A stretch of 56,872 bases of DNA. Origin: Pseudomonas morbosilactucae (GTDB taxonomy: Bacteria; Pseudomonadota; Gammaproteobacteria; Pseudomonadales; Pseudomonadaceae). Of the stretch, positions 26,913 to 36,163 are shown piece after piece. The position numbers were made by a program, and so were the translations under genes. The notes beneath the pieces were generated by a model. It had not been told where the DNA came from, ran no database searches, and saw only the letters and a program-made list of their open reading frames with translations. Where the stretch lies: assembly GCF_023241715.1 (NCBI RefSeq), contig NZ_JALQCW010000056.1, positions 1 through 56,872 of the forward strand, written 5' to 3'. Positions within the stretch are counted from its first letter, which is position 1; every line of letters starts with the position of its first letter.

Positions 26913-28040
26913 GTGATTACCGCCCATGCCTATTCCACTATCCAGGCCATCGAGCGCGGCGCCTGGAACGACTGTTTTCCCGGGGAGCTGGAGGATTGGG
27001 ACTACTACCTGGCCGTGGAGCGATCCGCGATCGAGGGCTTCCAGTGGCGTTACCTGGCGCTGTACGAAGGCCCGACCCTGGTGGCCGTGGCACCGGCCTT
27101 CAGCACCCGCTACAGCCTCGACACCACGATCCAGGGTCCTGGTAAACGCCTCACCGAACGCCTGCAACAGTGGTGGCCGGGGGCATTGCAACTGCGCCTG
27201 TACGCCTTGGGTTCGCCGGTGGCCGAGCATTGCCACGCCGGCATCGCCAGCCACGTTGCAGCGCAGCGCCGTCCGGCCCTGCTGGAACAGTTGCTGCACC
27301 TGGCCCGCCAGGATGCCGAGCAAATGGGCATCGGCCTGTTGGCGGTCAAGGACGCCCCCGGTCACGACGAAGGCTGGGCCGCCAGTTGCCGGGCTGCCGG
27401 CCTGAACGTCATGCCGAGCCTGCCCAGCGCCCTGCTGCCGGTGCCCTTTGCCTCCATCGACGCCTACCTGGGCACCCTGGGCAAATCCACCCGCAAGGAC
27501 CTGCGACGCACACTTCGCGCACCGGGGCCACGCATCGAATGGCGGCGCACCATCGACGATGTGCTGCCCGAAATCATGCGCCTCTACGAAGCCACCCTGG
27601 CCCGCAGCGACCTGCAGTTCGAACGCCTGCCGGCGGACTACTTCACCGGCGTGCTCGAACAGCTCCAGGAGCGCGCAGCCTGCGTGCTGTACTGGGTCGA
27701 CGAGCAATTGGTGGCGTTCAACCTGGTTCTGCTTGACCGCCACCGGCTGATCGATAAATTCTTCGCCCACGATCTCGACATCAGCCGCGACCACAACCTC
27801 TACGTGCGCAGCTGGCTGGCCAATGTCGACTACTGTATTGCACACAAGATCGGGCGCTATGAGTGCGGCCAGGCCGGTTATGCCAGTAAGCTGCGGCTGG
27901 GTTGTTCGTTCAGCGCCAACCAGCTGTTTTTTCGCCACCGCAATCCGCTGCTCAACACCCTGCTCAAGCTTGTTAAACGGTGGGTCCGACCGGATCGGTC
28001 CGACCCCGCCCTGGCTGCTGCAATAAGCGAACGTTCATGA
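26913..28040 (+). CDS. FemAB/GNAT-like acyltransferase
   Basis: 375 residues from a GTG at 26913 with AAGGA seven bases upstream (an ATG two bases earlier hits a stop at once). The layout is a divergent N-terminal half and a C-terminal GNAT-like half around LGTLGKSTRKDLRRTLR (near 188), LPADYFTGVLEQLQER and KIGRYECGQAGYASKLRLG (near 330). This pattern is that of CelD/FemAB-like proteins, which transfer aminoacyl or acyl groups to amines. Bacterial ceramide synthases carry a similar annotation. Substrate unknown. Overlaps the kinase gene by 4 bp. Confidence 0.7.
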   Translation: MITAHAYSTIQAIERGAWNDCFPGELEDWDYYLAVERSAIEGFQWRYLALYEGPTLVAVAPAFSTRYSLDTTIQGPGKRLTERLQQWWPGALQLRLYALGSPVAEHCHAGIASHVAAQRRPALLEQLLHLARQDAEQMGIGLLAVKDAPGHDEGWAASCRAAGLNVMPSLPSALLPVPFASIDAYLGTLGKSTRKDLRRTLRAPGPRIEWRRTIDDVLPEIMRLYEATLARSDLQFERLPADYFTGVLEQLQERAACVLYWVDEQLVAFNLVLLDRHRLIDKFFAHDLDISRDHNLYVRSWLANVDYCIAHKIGRYECGQAGYASKLRLGCSFSANQLFFRHRNPLLNTLLKLVKRWVRPDRSDPALAAAISERS

Positions 28041-29809
28041 CCCGAAAAGACCGCCGTGCCACCCGCCCCTTCGCCATTTCCCGCTGGAGCCTGCAGCGCA
28101 AGCTGGTCCTCGCGTTCTGGCTGGTCAGCGTGATCCCCACGATGATCGCGGCCGAGCTGGCGGCCGCCACCCTGTCGGAGATTTTCGACAGTAACGTGCG
28201 CATCTGGCTGCAGGAATCGACCAAGATCGTCGAGGATGAAATCAGCGAAATCATTCATGACAACAGCCGCGTCGCCCAGCTGTTCCTGCGCTATGCCCGC
28301 CCGCCCGGCGACCGCAACAGCGCCCGGCACGACAAGCTCACCGCCGACATCGCCGACGCCCTGGGCATCGACGTGGTGGCGCTGATCCGCAAAAGCGACC
28401 ACAAGGTGGTGTTCAGCACCGCCCCCGACAACATCGTCGGGCAGATCAGCACCGACTCCCACGCGCTGCTGCAGACCTTGCAGGTCGCCGGCGTACCCAC
28501 CGGCGCGGTGGTTTCGACCTTTGAAACCACCCTGGAGGGTGTCGACTACCAACTGCTGATTACCACCTACCTGGATGCCAGCTTCCTCACCAGCGTGGCC
28601 GACGTGCACTCCCTGGACCTGCGCCTGTACCTGGCCAAGGCCGACAACTTTTCGGAAATCTTCGCCACCCAGCGCTTCGAGGACCACCCGCAGCAGGTGC
28701 CGGAAAAAATCGAGCAGATCCTGCGCACCACTCACCAGCCCATGGAGCAATTCACCAGCCGCTACAGCGGGCTCTATCGGCCGATCCTGAATGACAACGG
28801 TGACCTGGTCGGGGTGATTTTCAGCGGCCTGCTGCGCCACAGCAGCCTGGTGGGGCTGGTCAACCAGAGCAACCTGTTCATCCTGATTTTCCTCCTCAGT
28901 TCAGCGGCGTCCCTGAGTGTCGGCTGGCTGGTTTCGCAACGCCTGACCCGGCCCTTGCGCGGCCTGTCCATGGGCGTCCAGGCAGTGACCGCCGGCGACT
29001 ATCGGCAACGGGTGCCGGTGAGCGGCGGCGACGAGCTGGCGGAACTGAGCAGCACCTTCAACCACATGAGCGAGCGCCTCGGCGAACTGCAGCACCTGGA
29101 AGCCCAGTTGCGCCGCCGTGACCGCCTGCACGCCCTGGGGGAAGTGGCCATGGGCCTGGCCCATGAAATCCGCAACCCCTTGGGCATCATCAAGACCGCC
29201 ACCCAACTGCTGCACCGGCGCGTCGACCTGCCCGAGAACGACAAGCGCCACCTGGAATACGTGATCAGCGAAGTCAGCCGCATCAATGACCTGATCACCG
29301 ACTTTCTGGATTTCGCCAAACCCAGCGCACCGATCCGCGCGACCCAGGCGGCGCGGCCCTTGGTGGAAGAACTGCTGGGCTTCTGTGCCCCGGAACTGGC
29401 CAGCCACAACATCGACGCCCAACTCGACGACCAGGCCCCCGGCGCCACTCTGCACGCCGATGCCCGACAACTGAAGCAGGCCTGTCTGAACCTGATCCTC
29501 AATGCCATCGATGCCATGCCCGAAGGCGGACGCCTGACCCTGGGCATCGCCCAACAAGGCAACAACACCGTGATCAGCGTCAGCGACACCGGCCAGGGCA
29601 TCGAGGCGGACATGCTTGAGCGTATCTTCACCCCGTTCGTCACCACCAAGGCGTCGGGCACCGGCCTGGGCCTGGCCAAGGTTTTCTCTATCATGGAAAG
29701 CCACGACGGCCACGTCGAATGCAGCAGCGAAAAAGATGCCGGCGCCACCTTCAGCCTGTACATTCCGGCCAACGGTGAAGAGCACGACGAGGACACTGAT
29801 GACGCATAA
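28037..29809 (+). CDS. Sensor histidine kinase of the cluster
   Basis: 590 residues. A membrane helix near residues 22-44 and a second near 282-303 (LFILIFLLSSAASLSVGWLV) flank a ~235-residue periplasmic sensor. A HAMP domain follows (RLTRPLRGLSMGVQAVTAGD), then the H-box GLAHEIRNPLGIIKTATQLL near 376, the N-box NLILNAIDAMPEGG, DTGQGIEAD and GTGLGLAKVF. NtrB/AtoS-like kinase core. It overlaps the regulator gene by 11 bp, so the two are a cognate pair. Signal unknown; logically the substrate or product of the cluster or an envelope state. Confidence 0.9.
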   Translation: MTRKDRRATRPFAISRWSLQRKLVLAFWLVSVIPTMIAAELAAATLSEIFDSNVRIWLQESTKIVEDEISEIIHDNSRVAQLFLRYARPPGDRNSARHDKLTADIADALGIDVVALIRKSDHKVVFSTAPDNIVGQISTDSHALLQTLQVAGVPTGAVVSTFETTLEGVDYQLLITTYLDASFLTSVADVHSLDLRLYLAKADNFSEIFATQRFEDHPQQVPEKIEQILRTTHQPMEQFTSRYSGLYRPILNDNGDLVGVIFSGLLRHSSLVGLVNQSNLFILIFLLSSAASLSVGWLVSQRLTRPLRGLSMGVQAVTAGDYRQRVPVSGGDELAELSSTFNHMSERLGELQHLEAQLRRRDRLHALGEVAMGLAHEIRNPLGIIKTATQLLHRRVDLPENDKRHLEYVISEVSRINDLITDFLDFAKPSAPIRATQAARPLVEELLGFCAPELASHNIDAQLDDQAPGATLHADARQLKQACLNLILNAIDAMPEGGRLTLGIAQQGNNTVISVSDTGQGIEADMLERIFTPFVTTKASGTGLGLAKVFSIMESHDGHVECSSEKDAGATFSLYIPANGEEHDEDTDDA

Positions 29810-31199
29810 CCTGCTGGTGGTCGATGACGAACCCAAACTTTGCGACCTGCTGTCCTCGGCCCTGAGCCAGAACGGCGTGCAGGTGTTCACGGCCAGCAAC
29901 GGCCTGCACGCGCTCAAGGTGCTGGAGCAGGAAGAGATCGACCTGGTGATCAGCGACTGGCGCATGCCGGGCATGGACGGGCCGCAGTTGCTGGCCGAGA
30001 TCAAGCAGCGCTACCCGAGCCTGCCGGTGATTGTGATGACCGCCTACAGCACGGTGAAGAACGCCGTGCAGTCCATGCGCAATGGCGCCTTCGACTACAT
30101 TGCCAAACCCTTCGACATCGACGAACTGGACATCACCGTCAGCAAGGCCCTGCAGTTTCGCGACATCCTCAAAGACAACCAGCGCATGCGCGCCGAGCTC
30201 GACGAACATCGGCAGATCGACAGCCTGGTAGGCGACAGCCCGACCTTTCGCCGGGTGCTGCAGGCCGTGGACTCGGTGCGCGAAAGCAATGCCACCATCC
30301 TCTTGACCGGGGAAAGCGGCACCGGCAAGGAGATGGTCGCCCGGGCCATCCACCAGCACGGCAACCGCGCCGACAAACCCTTTGTCGCGGTCAATTGCGC
30401 GGCGATTCCCGAAGGCCTGCTGGAAAGCGAGATGTTCGGCCACCGCAAGGGGGCCTTCACCGGTGCCGTGGCGGACCGGGTCGGGCGGTTCCAGCAGGCG
30501 GACAAGGGCACCCTGTTCCTCGATGAAGTGGGGGATATGCCCCTGGCATTGCAGGCGAAAATTCTCCGCGCCTTGCAGGAGCGCGTGGTCGAGCCCGTGG
30601 GCGACCCAAGGGCGCGCAAGGTGGATGTACGGGTCATCGCCGCCACCAACAAGGACCTGCTGCAAGCGGTGGCCGACAAAACCTTTCGCGAAGACCTGTA
30701 TTACCGCCTGAACGTGTTTCCCATTCCCCTGCCCGCCTTGCGTGAGCGCACGGAAGACATCGCGCCCCTGGCCCGGCACTTCGCCCACACCCTGGGCGCC
30801 ACCGCCGGCAAGCGCCTGAGCGGTTTCAGCGCCGAAGCCTTGCGGGTCATGAGCGAGTACCGCTGGCCGGGCAATATCCGCGAACTGCAGAACTGTGTGG
30901 AGCGCGCGACCATCGTGGCCTCGGGCACGCAGATTGAAGAGTGCGACCTGCCGGGTTACCTGTTCTCCACCCCGGTCACGAGCGCCGAAGCCAGCACCGC
31001 GGCGCTGGGCACCTCGAACGCCGTGCCCAGCGACCTGGAAGCGGCCCTGGCCGAGGTGGAAAAAGCCTACATCCTCGCAGCCCTGCAACAGAGCCAGGGG
31101 GTGCAAGCCGCGGCGGCGCAGTTGATTGGCATCTCCGAACGCAGCTTCTGGTATCGCCTGAAAAAGTTGGGGATTCAGGTGGACAAGATCGTGCGTTGA
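29799..31199 (+). CDS. Sigma-54-dependent response regulator (NtrC/AtoC type)
   Basis: 466 residues from the ATG at 29799. Receiver with phosphoacceptor aspartate in LVISDWRMPGMDG near residue 53 and the lysine in YIAKPFDID. Walker A TGESGTGKEMVARA near 169, intact GAFTGA loop in GHRKGAFTGAVADR near 216, Walker B TLFLDEVGDMP, and EDLYYRLNVFPIPLPALRER. C-terminal Fis-type helix-turn-helix (GVQAAAAQLIGISERSFWYR). Expected to act at the sigma-54 promoter at 23855 and probably at 21081, making the cluster self-regulating. Confidence 0.92.
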   Translation: MTHNLLVVDDEPKLCDLLSSALSQNGVQVFTASNGLHALKVLEQEEIDLVISDWRMPGMDGPQLLAEIKQRYPSLPVIVMTAYSTVKNAVQSMRNGAFDYIAKPFDIDELDITVSKALQFRDILKDNQRMRAELDEHRQIDSLVGDSPTFRRVLQAVDSVRESNATILLTGESGTGKEMVARAIHQHGNRADKPFVAVNCAAIPEGLLESEMFGHRKGAFTGAVADRVGRFQQADKGTLFLDEVGDMPLALQAKILRALQERVVEPVGDPRARKVDVRVIAATNKDLLQAVADKTFREDLYYRLNVFPIPLPALRERTEDIAPLARHFAHTLGATAGKRLSGFSAEALRVMSEYRWPGNIRELQNCVERATIVASGTQIEECDLPGYLFSTPVTSAEASTAALGTSNAVPSDLEAALAEVEKAYILAALQQSQGVQAAAAQLIGISERSFWYRLKKLGIQVDKIVR

Positions 31200-31212
31200 C
31201 TCGGTGTCGGCG

Positions 31213-31240
31213 CAATCGCCGGCAAGCCGGCGCCTACAGC
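31213..31240. repeat. Single REP arm after the response regulator
   Basis: AATCGCCGGCAAGCCGGCGC followed by CTACAGC matches one arm of the REP family in this window. It lies between convergent genes and overlaps the stop of the hydrolase. Confidence 0.7.
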
Positions 31241-32268
31241 AGATGGGGAGGCTGTGGTGGGTCGATCTGCGCCCAGTGGGAACGGTCCTCGCGATGGCTT
31301 TGCAGGTAAGGCAGCACTGCCGCCAGCAACGGCGCCTTGAAGGCTTCCTGGAAACGATGGGCCAGGCCCGGAATCAACTTCAATTGGCTGCCCTGGATAT
31401 GGGCGGCCAAATGCACCCCGTGCATCACCGGCAACAACGGGTCGGCAGTGCCGTGGACCACCAGGGTCGGCACCCGCAGTTGATTGAGCAGCGCGACGCG
31501 GCTCGGTTCGGCGAGGATCGCCATGATCTGGCGCTTCACCCCTTCGGGATTGAACGCTCGGTCGTAGGACACTGCCGCCTGATGCAGCAGCGCCTGGCGA
31601 TCGTCGGTGATCTGGGGGCTGCCCAGGGCCGCGAGCAAATCCGCCTGTTGCTCCAGGGCCACTTCGCGGTTGGGCGCGCCACGCCGCGACAGTAATTGCA
31701 CCAGGGCCGCATTCGGCGCCGGCAGGCCTTCGGCACCGGAGCTGGTCATGATCAGCGTCAGGCTTTCCACCCGCTGCGGGGCCATGGCCGCCAGGTGCTG
31801 GGCGATCATGCCGCCCATGCTTGCCCCCAGGACATGGAACTGCTCGACCTGCAGGGCATCCATCAGGCCCAGTGCATCGTCGGCCATGTCCGTGAGGCTA
31901 TAGGGTGCGGCCACCGGCAAGCCGAGCTTGTAGCGCAGCACTTCGAAGGTCAGGTTGGCGTTGATCGGCGCCTGGCGCCAGGTGGACAGGCCGACATCGC
32001 GATTGTCGTAACGGATCACCCGAAAACCCTGCTGGCAGAGGGCGACCACCACTTCGTCGGGCCAGTGGATCAGTTGCCCGCCCAGGCCCATGACCAACAA
32101 CAGGGCGGGGTCCGAATCACGACCGATGCTCTGGTAAGCCAGGCTGACCTGCTGCAGATCCACGTGCTGGGTCGGCACATTGACGTCACAACGCGAGGCA
32201 GCAAAAGACAACTGGCCGAGCAATAGCCCGGCCAGCAAGATGGCAATGGAAAAAAATCGTACCCGCAT
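31234..32268 (-). CDS. Secreted or membrane-anchored alpha/beta hydrolase
   Basis: 344 residues from MRVRFFSIAILLAGLLLGQL, an N-terminal signal peptide or anchor ending near SFAAS. The core shows LLLVMGLGGQLIHW (oxyanion region), RYDNRDVGLST, the nucleophile in VLGASMGGMIA near residue 137, VHGTADPLLPV with the acid near 283, and the histidine in PGLAHRF near 313. Resembles the RDNRD-type epoxide-hydrolase/aclacinomycin esterase group (MhpC-like). Periplasmic location inferred. Substrate unknown. Its 3' end is fused to a REP arm. Confidence 0.82.
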   Translation of the reverse strand: MRVRFFSIAILLAGLLLGQLSFAASRCDVNVPTQHVDLQQVSLAYQSIGRDSDPALLLVMGLGGQLIHWPDEVVVALCQQGFRVIRYDNRDVGLSTWRQAPINANLTFEVLRYKLGLPVAAPYSLTDMADDALGLMDALQVEQFHVLGASMGGMIAQHLAAMAPQRVESLTLIMTSSGAEGLPAPNAALVQLLSRRGAPNREVALEQQADLLAALGSPQITDDRQALLHQAAVSYDRAFNPEGVKRQIMAILAEPSRVALLNQLRVPTLVVHGTADPLLPVMHGVHLAAHIQGSQLKLIPGLAHRFQEAFKAPLLAAVLPYLQSHREDRSHWAQIDPPQPPHLL

Positions 32269-32383
32269 GAAAAACACCGAAACGCAGAACCCCAGTAGAG
32301 CGCGAGTCTGATGAACTTCGTTGCGGCGCGCTGCCACAGTTGCATGACAGTTTGATGAAGCCCGCTGAGCGGTCATCGGGCTT

Positions 32384-32410
32384 CATCGCCGGCAAGCCGG
32401 TGGCTACAGG
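32384..32410. repeat. Single REP arm after metE
   Basis: ATCGCCGGCAAGCCGGTGGC and CTACAGG match one REP arm; it lies 10 bp past the metE stop and 115 bp before the hydrolase start, on the non-coding side of both. Confidence 0.7.
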
Positions 32411-32420
32411 GCCGTAAACA

Positions 32421-34730
32421 TCAGGCCAGTTGGCTGCGCAGTTGGCGGGCCGCGGCCACCATGTTCACCAGGGCCGCTTCGGTCTCGGGCCAGGCGCGGG
32501 TCTTCAGGCCACAGTCGGGGTTGACCCACAGGCGCTCGGCCGGGATGCGCTTGACCGCCTTGCTCATCAACTTGACCATTTCAGCCGTGTCCGGCACCCG
32601 TGGCGAGTGGATGTCATACACACCTGGGCCAATGTCGTTGGGGTAGTCGAAGGCCTCGAACGCTTCCAGCAACTCCATGTCCGAGCGCGAGGTTTCAATG
32701 GTGATCACGTCGGCGTCCATGGCCGCGATGGACTCGATCACGTCGTTGAATTCGCTGTAGCACATGTGGGTGTGGATCTGGGTTTCGTCGCGCACGCCGG
32801 AGGCGCTCAGGCGGAACGCTTCCACCGCCCAATCCAGGTACTCCTGCCATCGCGAGCGACGCAGCGGCAGGCCTTCACGAAACGCTGCCTCGTCGATCTG
32901 CACGATCTTGATCCCGGCCCGCTCCAGGTCCAGCACTTCATCCCGCAGGGCCAGTGCCAGTTGCCGGGCCTGGACCTTGCGCGACACATCTTCGCGCGGG
33001 AAGGACCACATCAGCATGGTCACCGGGCCCGTCAGCATGCCCTTCATCACCTTGTTGGTGAGGCCCTGGGCGTAGTCGATCCAGTCCACGGTCATGGCCT
33101 TGGGGCGGCTCAGGTCGCCGTAGATGATCGCCGGTTTCACGCAGCGCGAACCGTAGCTCTGGACCCAGCCAAAGCGGGTGAACAGGTAACCGTCCAACTG
33201 CTCGGCGAAGTACTCGACCATGTCATTGCGCTCGGCCTCGCCGTGCACCAGCACATCCAGCCCCAGGCGCTCCTGAACCTGCACCGCATGGCGGATCTCG
33301 CTGTGCATCGCATCGGTGTAGTCATTGGCCGACAACTTGCCTTGCTTGTAGGCCTGGCGCGCCAGGCGGATGCCCGCGGTCTGCGGAAAGGAGCCGATGG
33401 TGGTGGTGGGGAATGCCGGCAGCTTGAGCCGCGCCCGCTGTTGCTCGATGCGCTGGGCAAACGGTGATTGCCGCTGGCTGTCTGCCGCGCTGATGGCCTC
33501 GACCCGGGCCTGCACCGGGGCCTTGTGAATCCGTGGCGACTCGGCACGGCTGGCTTGCACGGCGCGGCTTTCGGCCAGGGCTGCTTGCACCGCCGGTGCC
33601 TGTGGGTCGTTCAAGGCATCGCGCAGCACCGAGATTTCACCGCACTTTTGCACGGCAAAGGCCAGCCAGCTTTTCAGCTCGGCATCCAATTGATCTTCCC
33701 GGGCCAGGTCCACCGGGCTGTGCAGCAGGGAGCAGGAACTGCTGACCCAAAGGTTGTCGCCAAAGCGCTCGTGGGCCACTTGCAGTTGCGCCAGGGCACT
33801 CTCCAGTTCGCAGCGCCAGACGTTGCGACCGTTGACCAGGCCCACCGACAGAATCTTGTAGGTCGGCAGCCGGTCCAGCACCTGGCCCAGTTGCTCCGGG
33901 GCACGCACGGCGTCGATGTGCAAACCGTCCACCGGCAGGCCCACGGCCAGCCCGAGGTTGTCTTCCAAGCCACTGAAGTAGGTGGCGACGAGCTTTTTCA
34001 GCGGCGAATACTGAAGGATGTGGTAGGCCCGTTCGAAGGCGCTTTTCCATTCGATGGGCAAGTCCAGGGTCAGGATCGGCTCATCGATCTGTACCCATTC
34101 CACGCCTTGCGCCTTGAGGCGGTTGAGAATCTCGCCGTACAGCGGCAGCAGGCGCTCCAGCAGGTCGAGCTTGTTGAAGTCGTTACCCTTGGCCTTGCCC
34201 AGCCACAGGTAAGTCAACGGGCCGATGATCACCGGCTTGACCTGGTGACCCAGGGCGTGGGCTTCGTCGACCTCGTCGAACAGTTGGTTCCAGCTGAGGC
34301 TGAAGACTTGGTCGGCGCTGAACTCCGGGACCAGGTAGTGGTAGTTGGTGTCGAACCACTTAGTCAGCTCCTGGGCGTGCTGGGCCTTGGCATGCTCGCC
34401 GCAGCAGGCAGTCGAAGCGCCGCGCGCCATGGCGAACAAGGTGCCCAGGGTCGGCTGGCCCTGGACATCGAGGCTGCCGGCGAAACGCTCGGGGATCACA
34501 CCGAAGGCCAGGGAGTGGCTCAGGACTTGGTCGTACCAGGCGAAGTCGCCCACCGGCAGCAGATCGATGCCGGCGCTCTTCTGCAACTGCCAATGCTTGG
34601 CCCGCAGTTCCCGGCCCACCTGTTGCAACGCCGCTTGGTCGAGGTCGCCCTTCCAGTGGGATTCGAGGGCTTTTTTCAATTCGCGGTCAGCGCCGATGCG
34701 CGGGAAACCAAGTGTGTGGGCCAAGGCCAT
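32421..34730 (-). CDS. metE: Cobalamin-independent methionine synthase
   Basis: Transfers methyl from 5-methyltetrahydropteroyltriglutamate to homocysteine; cytoplasmic, zinc-dependent. 769 residues from MALAHTLGFPRIG, with AGGAGG-like GGGAGGAAC upstream; the longer reading to 34814 is rejected. Zinc ligands are in HTHMCYSEF (near 655) and NPDCGLKTR (near 740), plus a glutamate between. FPTTTIGSFPQT near 447 starts the catalytic barrel. Divergent from metR with a MetR-like site between, so activation by MetR with homocysteine is expected. In a strain with MetH this is the B12-free route. Confidence 0.98.
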   Translation of the reverse strand: MALAHTLGFPRIGADRELKKALESHWKGDLDQAALQQVGRELRAKHWQLQKSAGIDLLPVGDFAWYDQVLSHSLAFGVIPERFAGSLDVQGQPTLGTLFAMARGASTACCGEHAKAQHAQELTKWFDTNYHYLVPEFSADQVFSLSWNQLFDEVDEAHALGHQVKPVIIGPLTYLWLGKAKGNDFNKLDLLERLLPLYGEILNRLKAQGVEWVQIDEPILTLDLPIEWKSAFERAYHILQYSPLKKLVATYFSGLEDNLGLAVGLPVDGLHIDAVRAPEQLGQVLDRLPTYKILSVGLVNGRNVWRCELESALAQLQVAHERFGDNLWVSSSCSLLHSPVDLAREDQLDAELKSWLAFAVQKCGEISVLRDALNDPQAPAVQAALAESRAVQASRAESPRIHKAPVQARVEAISAADSQRQSPFAQRIEQQRARLKLPAFPTTTIGSFPQTAGIRLARQAYKQGKLSANDYTDAMHSEIRHAVQVQERLGLDVLVHGEAERNDMVEYFAEQLDGYLFTRFGWVQSYGSRCVKPAIIYGDLSRPKAMTVDWIDYAQGLTNKVMKGMLTGPVTMLMWSFPREDVSRKVQARQLALALRDEVLDLERAGIKIVQIDEAAFREGLPLRRSRWQEYLDWAVEAFRLSASGVRDETQIHTHMCYSEFNDVIESIAAMDADVITIETSRSDMELLEAFEAFDYPNDIGPGVYDIHSPRVPDTAEMVKLMSKAVKRIPAERLWVNPDCGLKTRAWPETEAALVNMVAAARQLRSQLA

Positions 34731-34782
34731 GAGGTGTTCCTCCCTGTAAAAGATGGCGCTATTGTCGACAGCCAAGGCAACA

Positions 34783-34795
34783 TGAGACAAACTCA
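34783..34795. promoter_or_regulatory. Candidate MetR operator between metE and metR
   Basis: TGAGACAAACTCA is a perfect TGAG-N5-CTCA inverted repeat, one transition per arm away from the E. coli MetR consensus TGAA-N5-TTCA. It lies 53 bp from the metE start and 43 bp from metR. Confidence 0.5.
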
Positions 34796-34837
34796 ACCTT
34801 TTCGTGTTGATCACAAAATTTACTCATGGAGAACCTG

Positions 34838-35755
34838 GTGCTCGAAATCCGTCACCTGAAGACCCTGCACGCCCTGCGCGAAGCCGACAGCCTGGTCGAA
34901 GCCGCCGAACGCCTGCACCTGACCCAGTCCGCCCTGTCCCACCAGTTCAAGGAACTGGAGGAACGCCTGGGCATGCCGCTGTTCGTGCGCAAGACCAAGC
35001 CGGTGCGTTTCACCAGCGCCGGCCTGCGCCTGCTGCAACTGGCCGACGCCACCCTGCCGCTGCTGCGCGGTGCCGAACGGGATATCGCCCGACTGGCCGG
35101 GGGTACGGCAGGGCGCCTGCACATGGCGATCGAATGCCACAGCTGCTTCCAGTGGCTGATGCCAACCATCGACCAGTTCCGCGATGCCTGGCCGGAAGTG
35201 GAGTTGGACCTGGCCTCGGGGTTTTCCTTCGCCCCGCTGCCGGCCCTGGCCCGTGGCGACCTGGACCTGGTGGTCACGTCCGACCCGCTGGAGCTGTCGG
35301 GCATCACCTATGTGCCACTGTTCACCTACGAAGCCATGCTCGCGGTGGCCAACCAGCACCGGCTGGCGAGCAAGGCCTACATCGTTCCGGAAGACCTGCT
35401 CAGCGAAACCCTGATCACCTACCCGGTGGAACGGGATCGGCTGGACATCTTCACCCGCTTTCTGGAACCGGCGGACATCGAGCCGGCCCAGGTACGCACC
35501 TCGGAACTGACGGTGATGATGATGCAGTTGGTGGCCAGCGGCCGTGGGGTGTGCGGCATGCCGCACTGGGCGCTGCATGAATACAGTTCACGGGGTTATG
35601 TGAAGGCCAAGCGCCTCGGGGAAAAGGGCCTGTTCGCCACCTTGTATGCGGCGATTCGCGCCGACATGCTGGATGCACCCTACATGCGCGACTTCCTGCT
35701 GACGGCCAAGGACACCTCTTTCTCCACCCTGGATGGGGTCAGCGCCGTGCGTTGA
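34838..35755 (+). CDS. metR: LysR-type activator of methionine genes
   Basis: 305 residues starting at a GTG (VLEIRHLKTLHALREADSL). The ATG at 34826 is in frame, but the only Shine-Dalgarno sequence, GGAG at 34828-34831, begins inside that ATG and is ideally spaced for the GTG; Pseudomonas MetR proteins also begin LEIRHLKTL as I recall. Helix-turn-helix near residues 15-40 (SLVEAAERLHLTQSALSHQF). Divergence from metE is the standard arrangement; it activates metE with homocysteine. Confidence 0.93.
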   Translation: MLEIRHLKTLHALREADSLVEAAERLHLTQSALSHQFKELEERLGMPLFVRKTKPVRFTSAGLRLLQLADATLPLLRGAERDIARLAGGTAGRLHMAIECHSCFQWLMPTIDQFRDAWPEVELDLASGFSFAPLPALARGDLDLVVTSDPLELSGITYVPLFTYEAMLAVANQHRLASKAYIVPEDLLSETLITYPVERDRLDIFTRFLEPADIEPAQVRTSELTVMMMQLVASGRGVCGMPHWALHEYSSRGYVKAKRLGEKGLFATLYAAIRADMLDAPYMRDFLLTAKDTSFSTLDGVSAVR

Positions 35756-35776
35756 TATTGCACCGCGGGGCGGGCC

Positions 35777-36163
35777 TCAAGACCCGGGGTCGGTATCGCG
35801 ATCAAGGGTCTTTTTCCCGGTGATGAACGACGCGCTTTTGATCTTGCCCGCCTCCACCTCATAGATGGCCACGGTTTCCAGGGTGCCGCTGCCATCGGCA
35901 AAGGTCCGGCTGATCAACTGGTGGTCGATGACCACGTTGCCCATCACCGAACGCGTGATCAACACCGCCTGCAGGTTCGGTTCAAGGAAGCGCGCCTGTG
36001 CCCGCGCTCGCAGTTCTTCATGCCCACGGGCCAGCAAGGTGGCGGGGTGCTCGTACTGCCGCGCGTCGCTGGCATAAGTCGCCAGCCAGGCCTGCATGTC
36101 CTTGCGGTTGTAGGCGTGCAACTGCGCCTCGACCAGCGCTTCGGGAGAGAGAGAATCAGCCAT
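35777..36163 (-). CDS. NTF2-like/steroid delta-isomerase-like protein
   Basis: 128 residues. A SnoaL-type cone fold is suggested by VEAQLHAYNRKDMQAWLATY, the DARQYEHPATLLARGHEEL stretch and the strand pair VVIDHQLISRTFADGSG / ETVAIYEVEAGKIKSASF. Family members are small isomerases, dehydratases or binders; catalytic residues cannot be assigned here. It converges on metR with a 21-bp gap. Confidence 0.7.
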   Translation of the reverse strand: MADSLSPEALVEAQLHAYNRKDMQAWLATYASDARQYEHPATLLARGHEELRARAQARFLEPNLQAVLITRSVMGNVVIDHQLISRTFADGSGTLETVAIYEVEAGKIKSASFITGKKTLDRDTDPGS

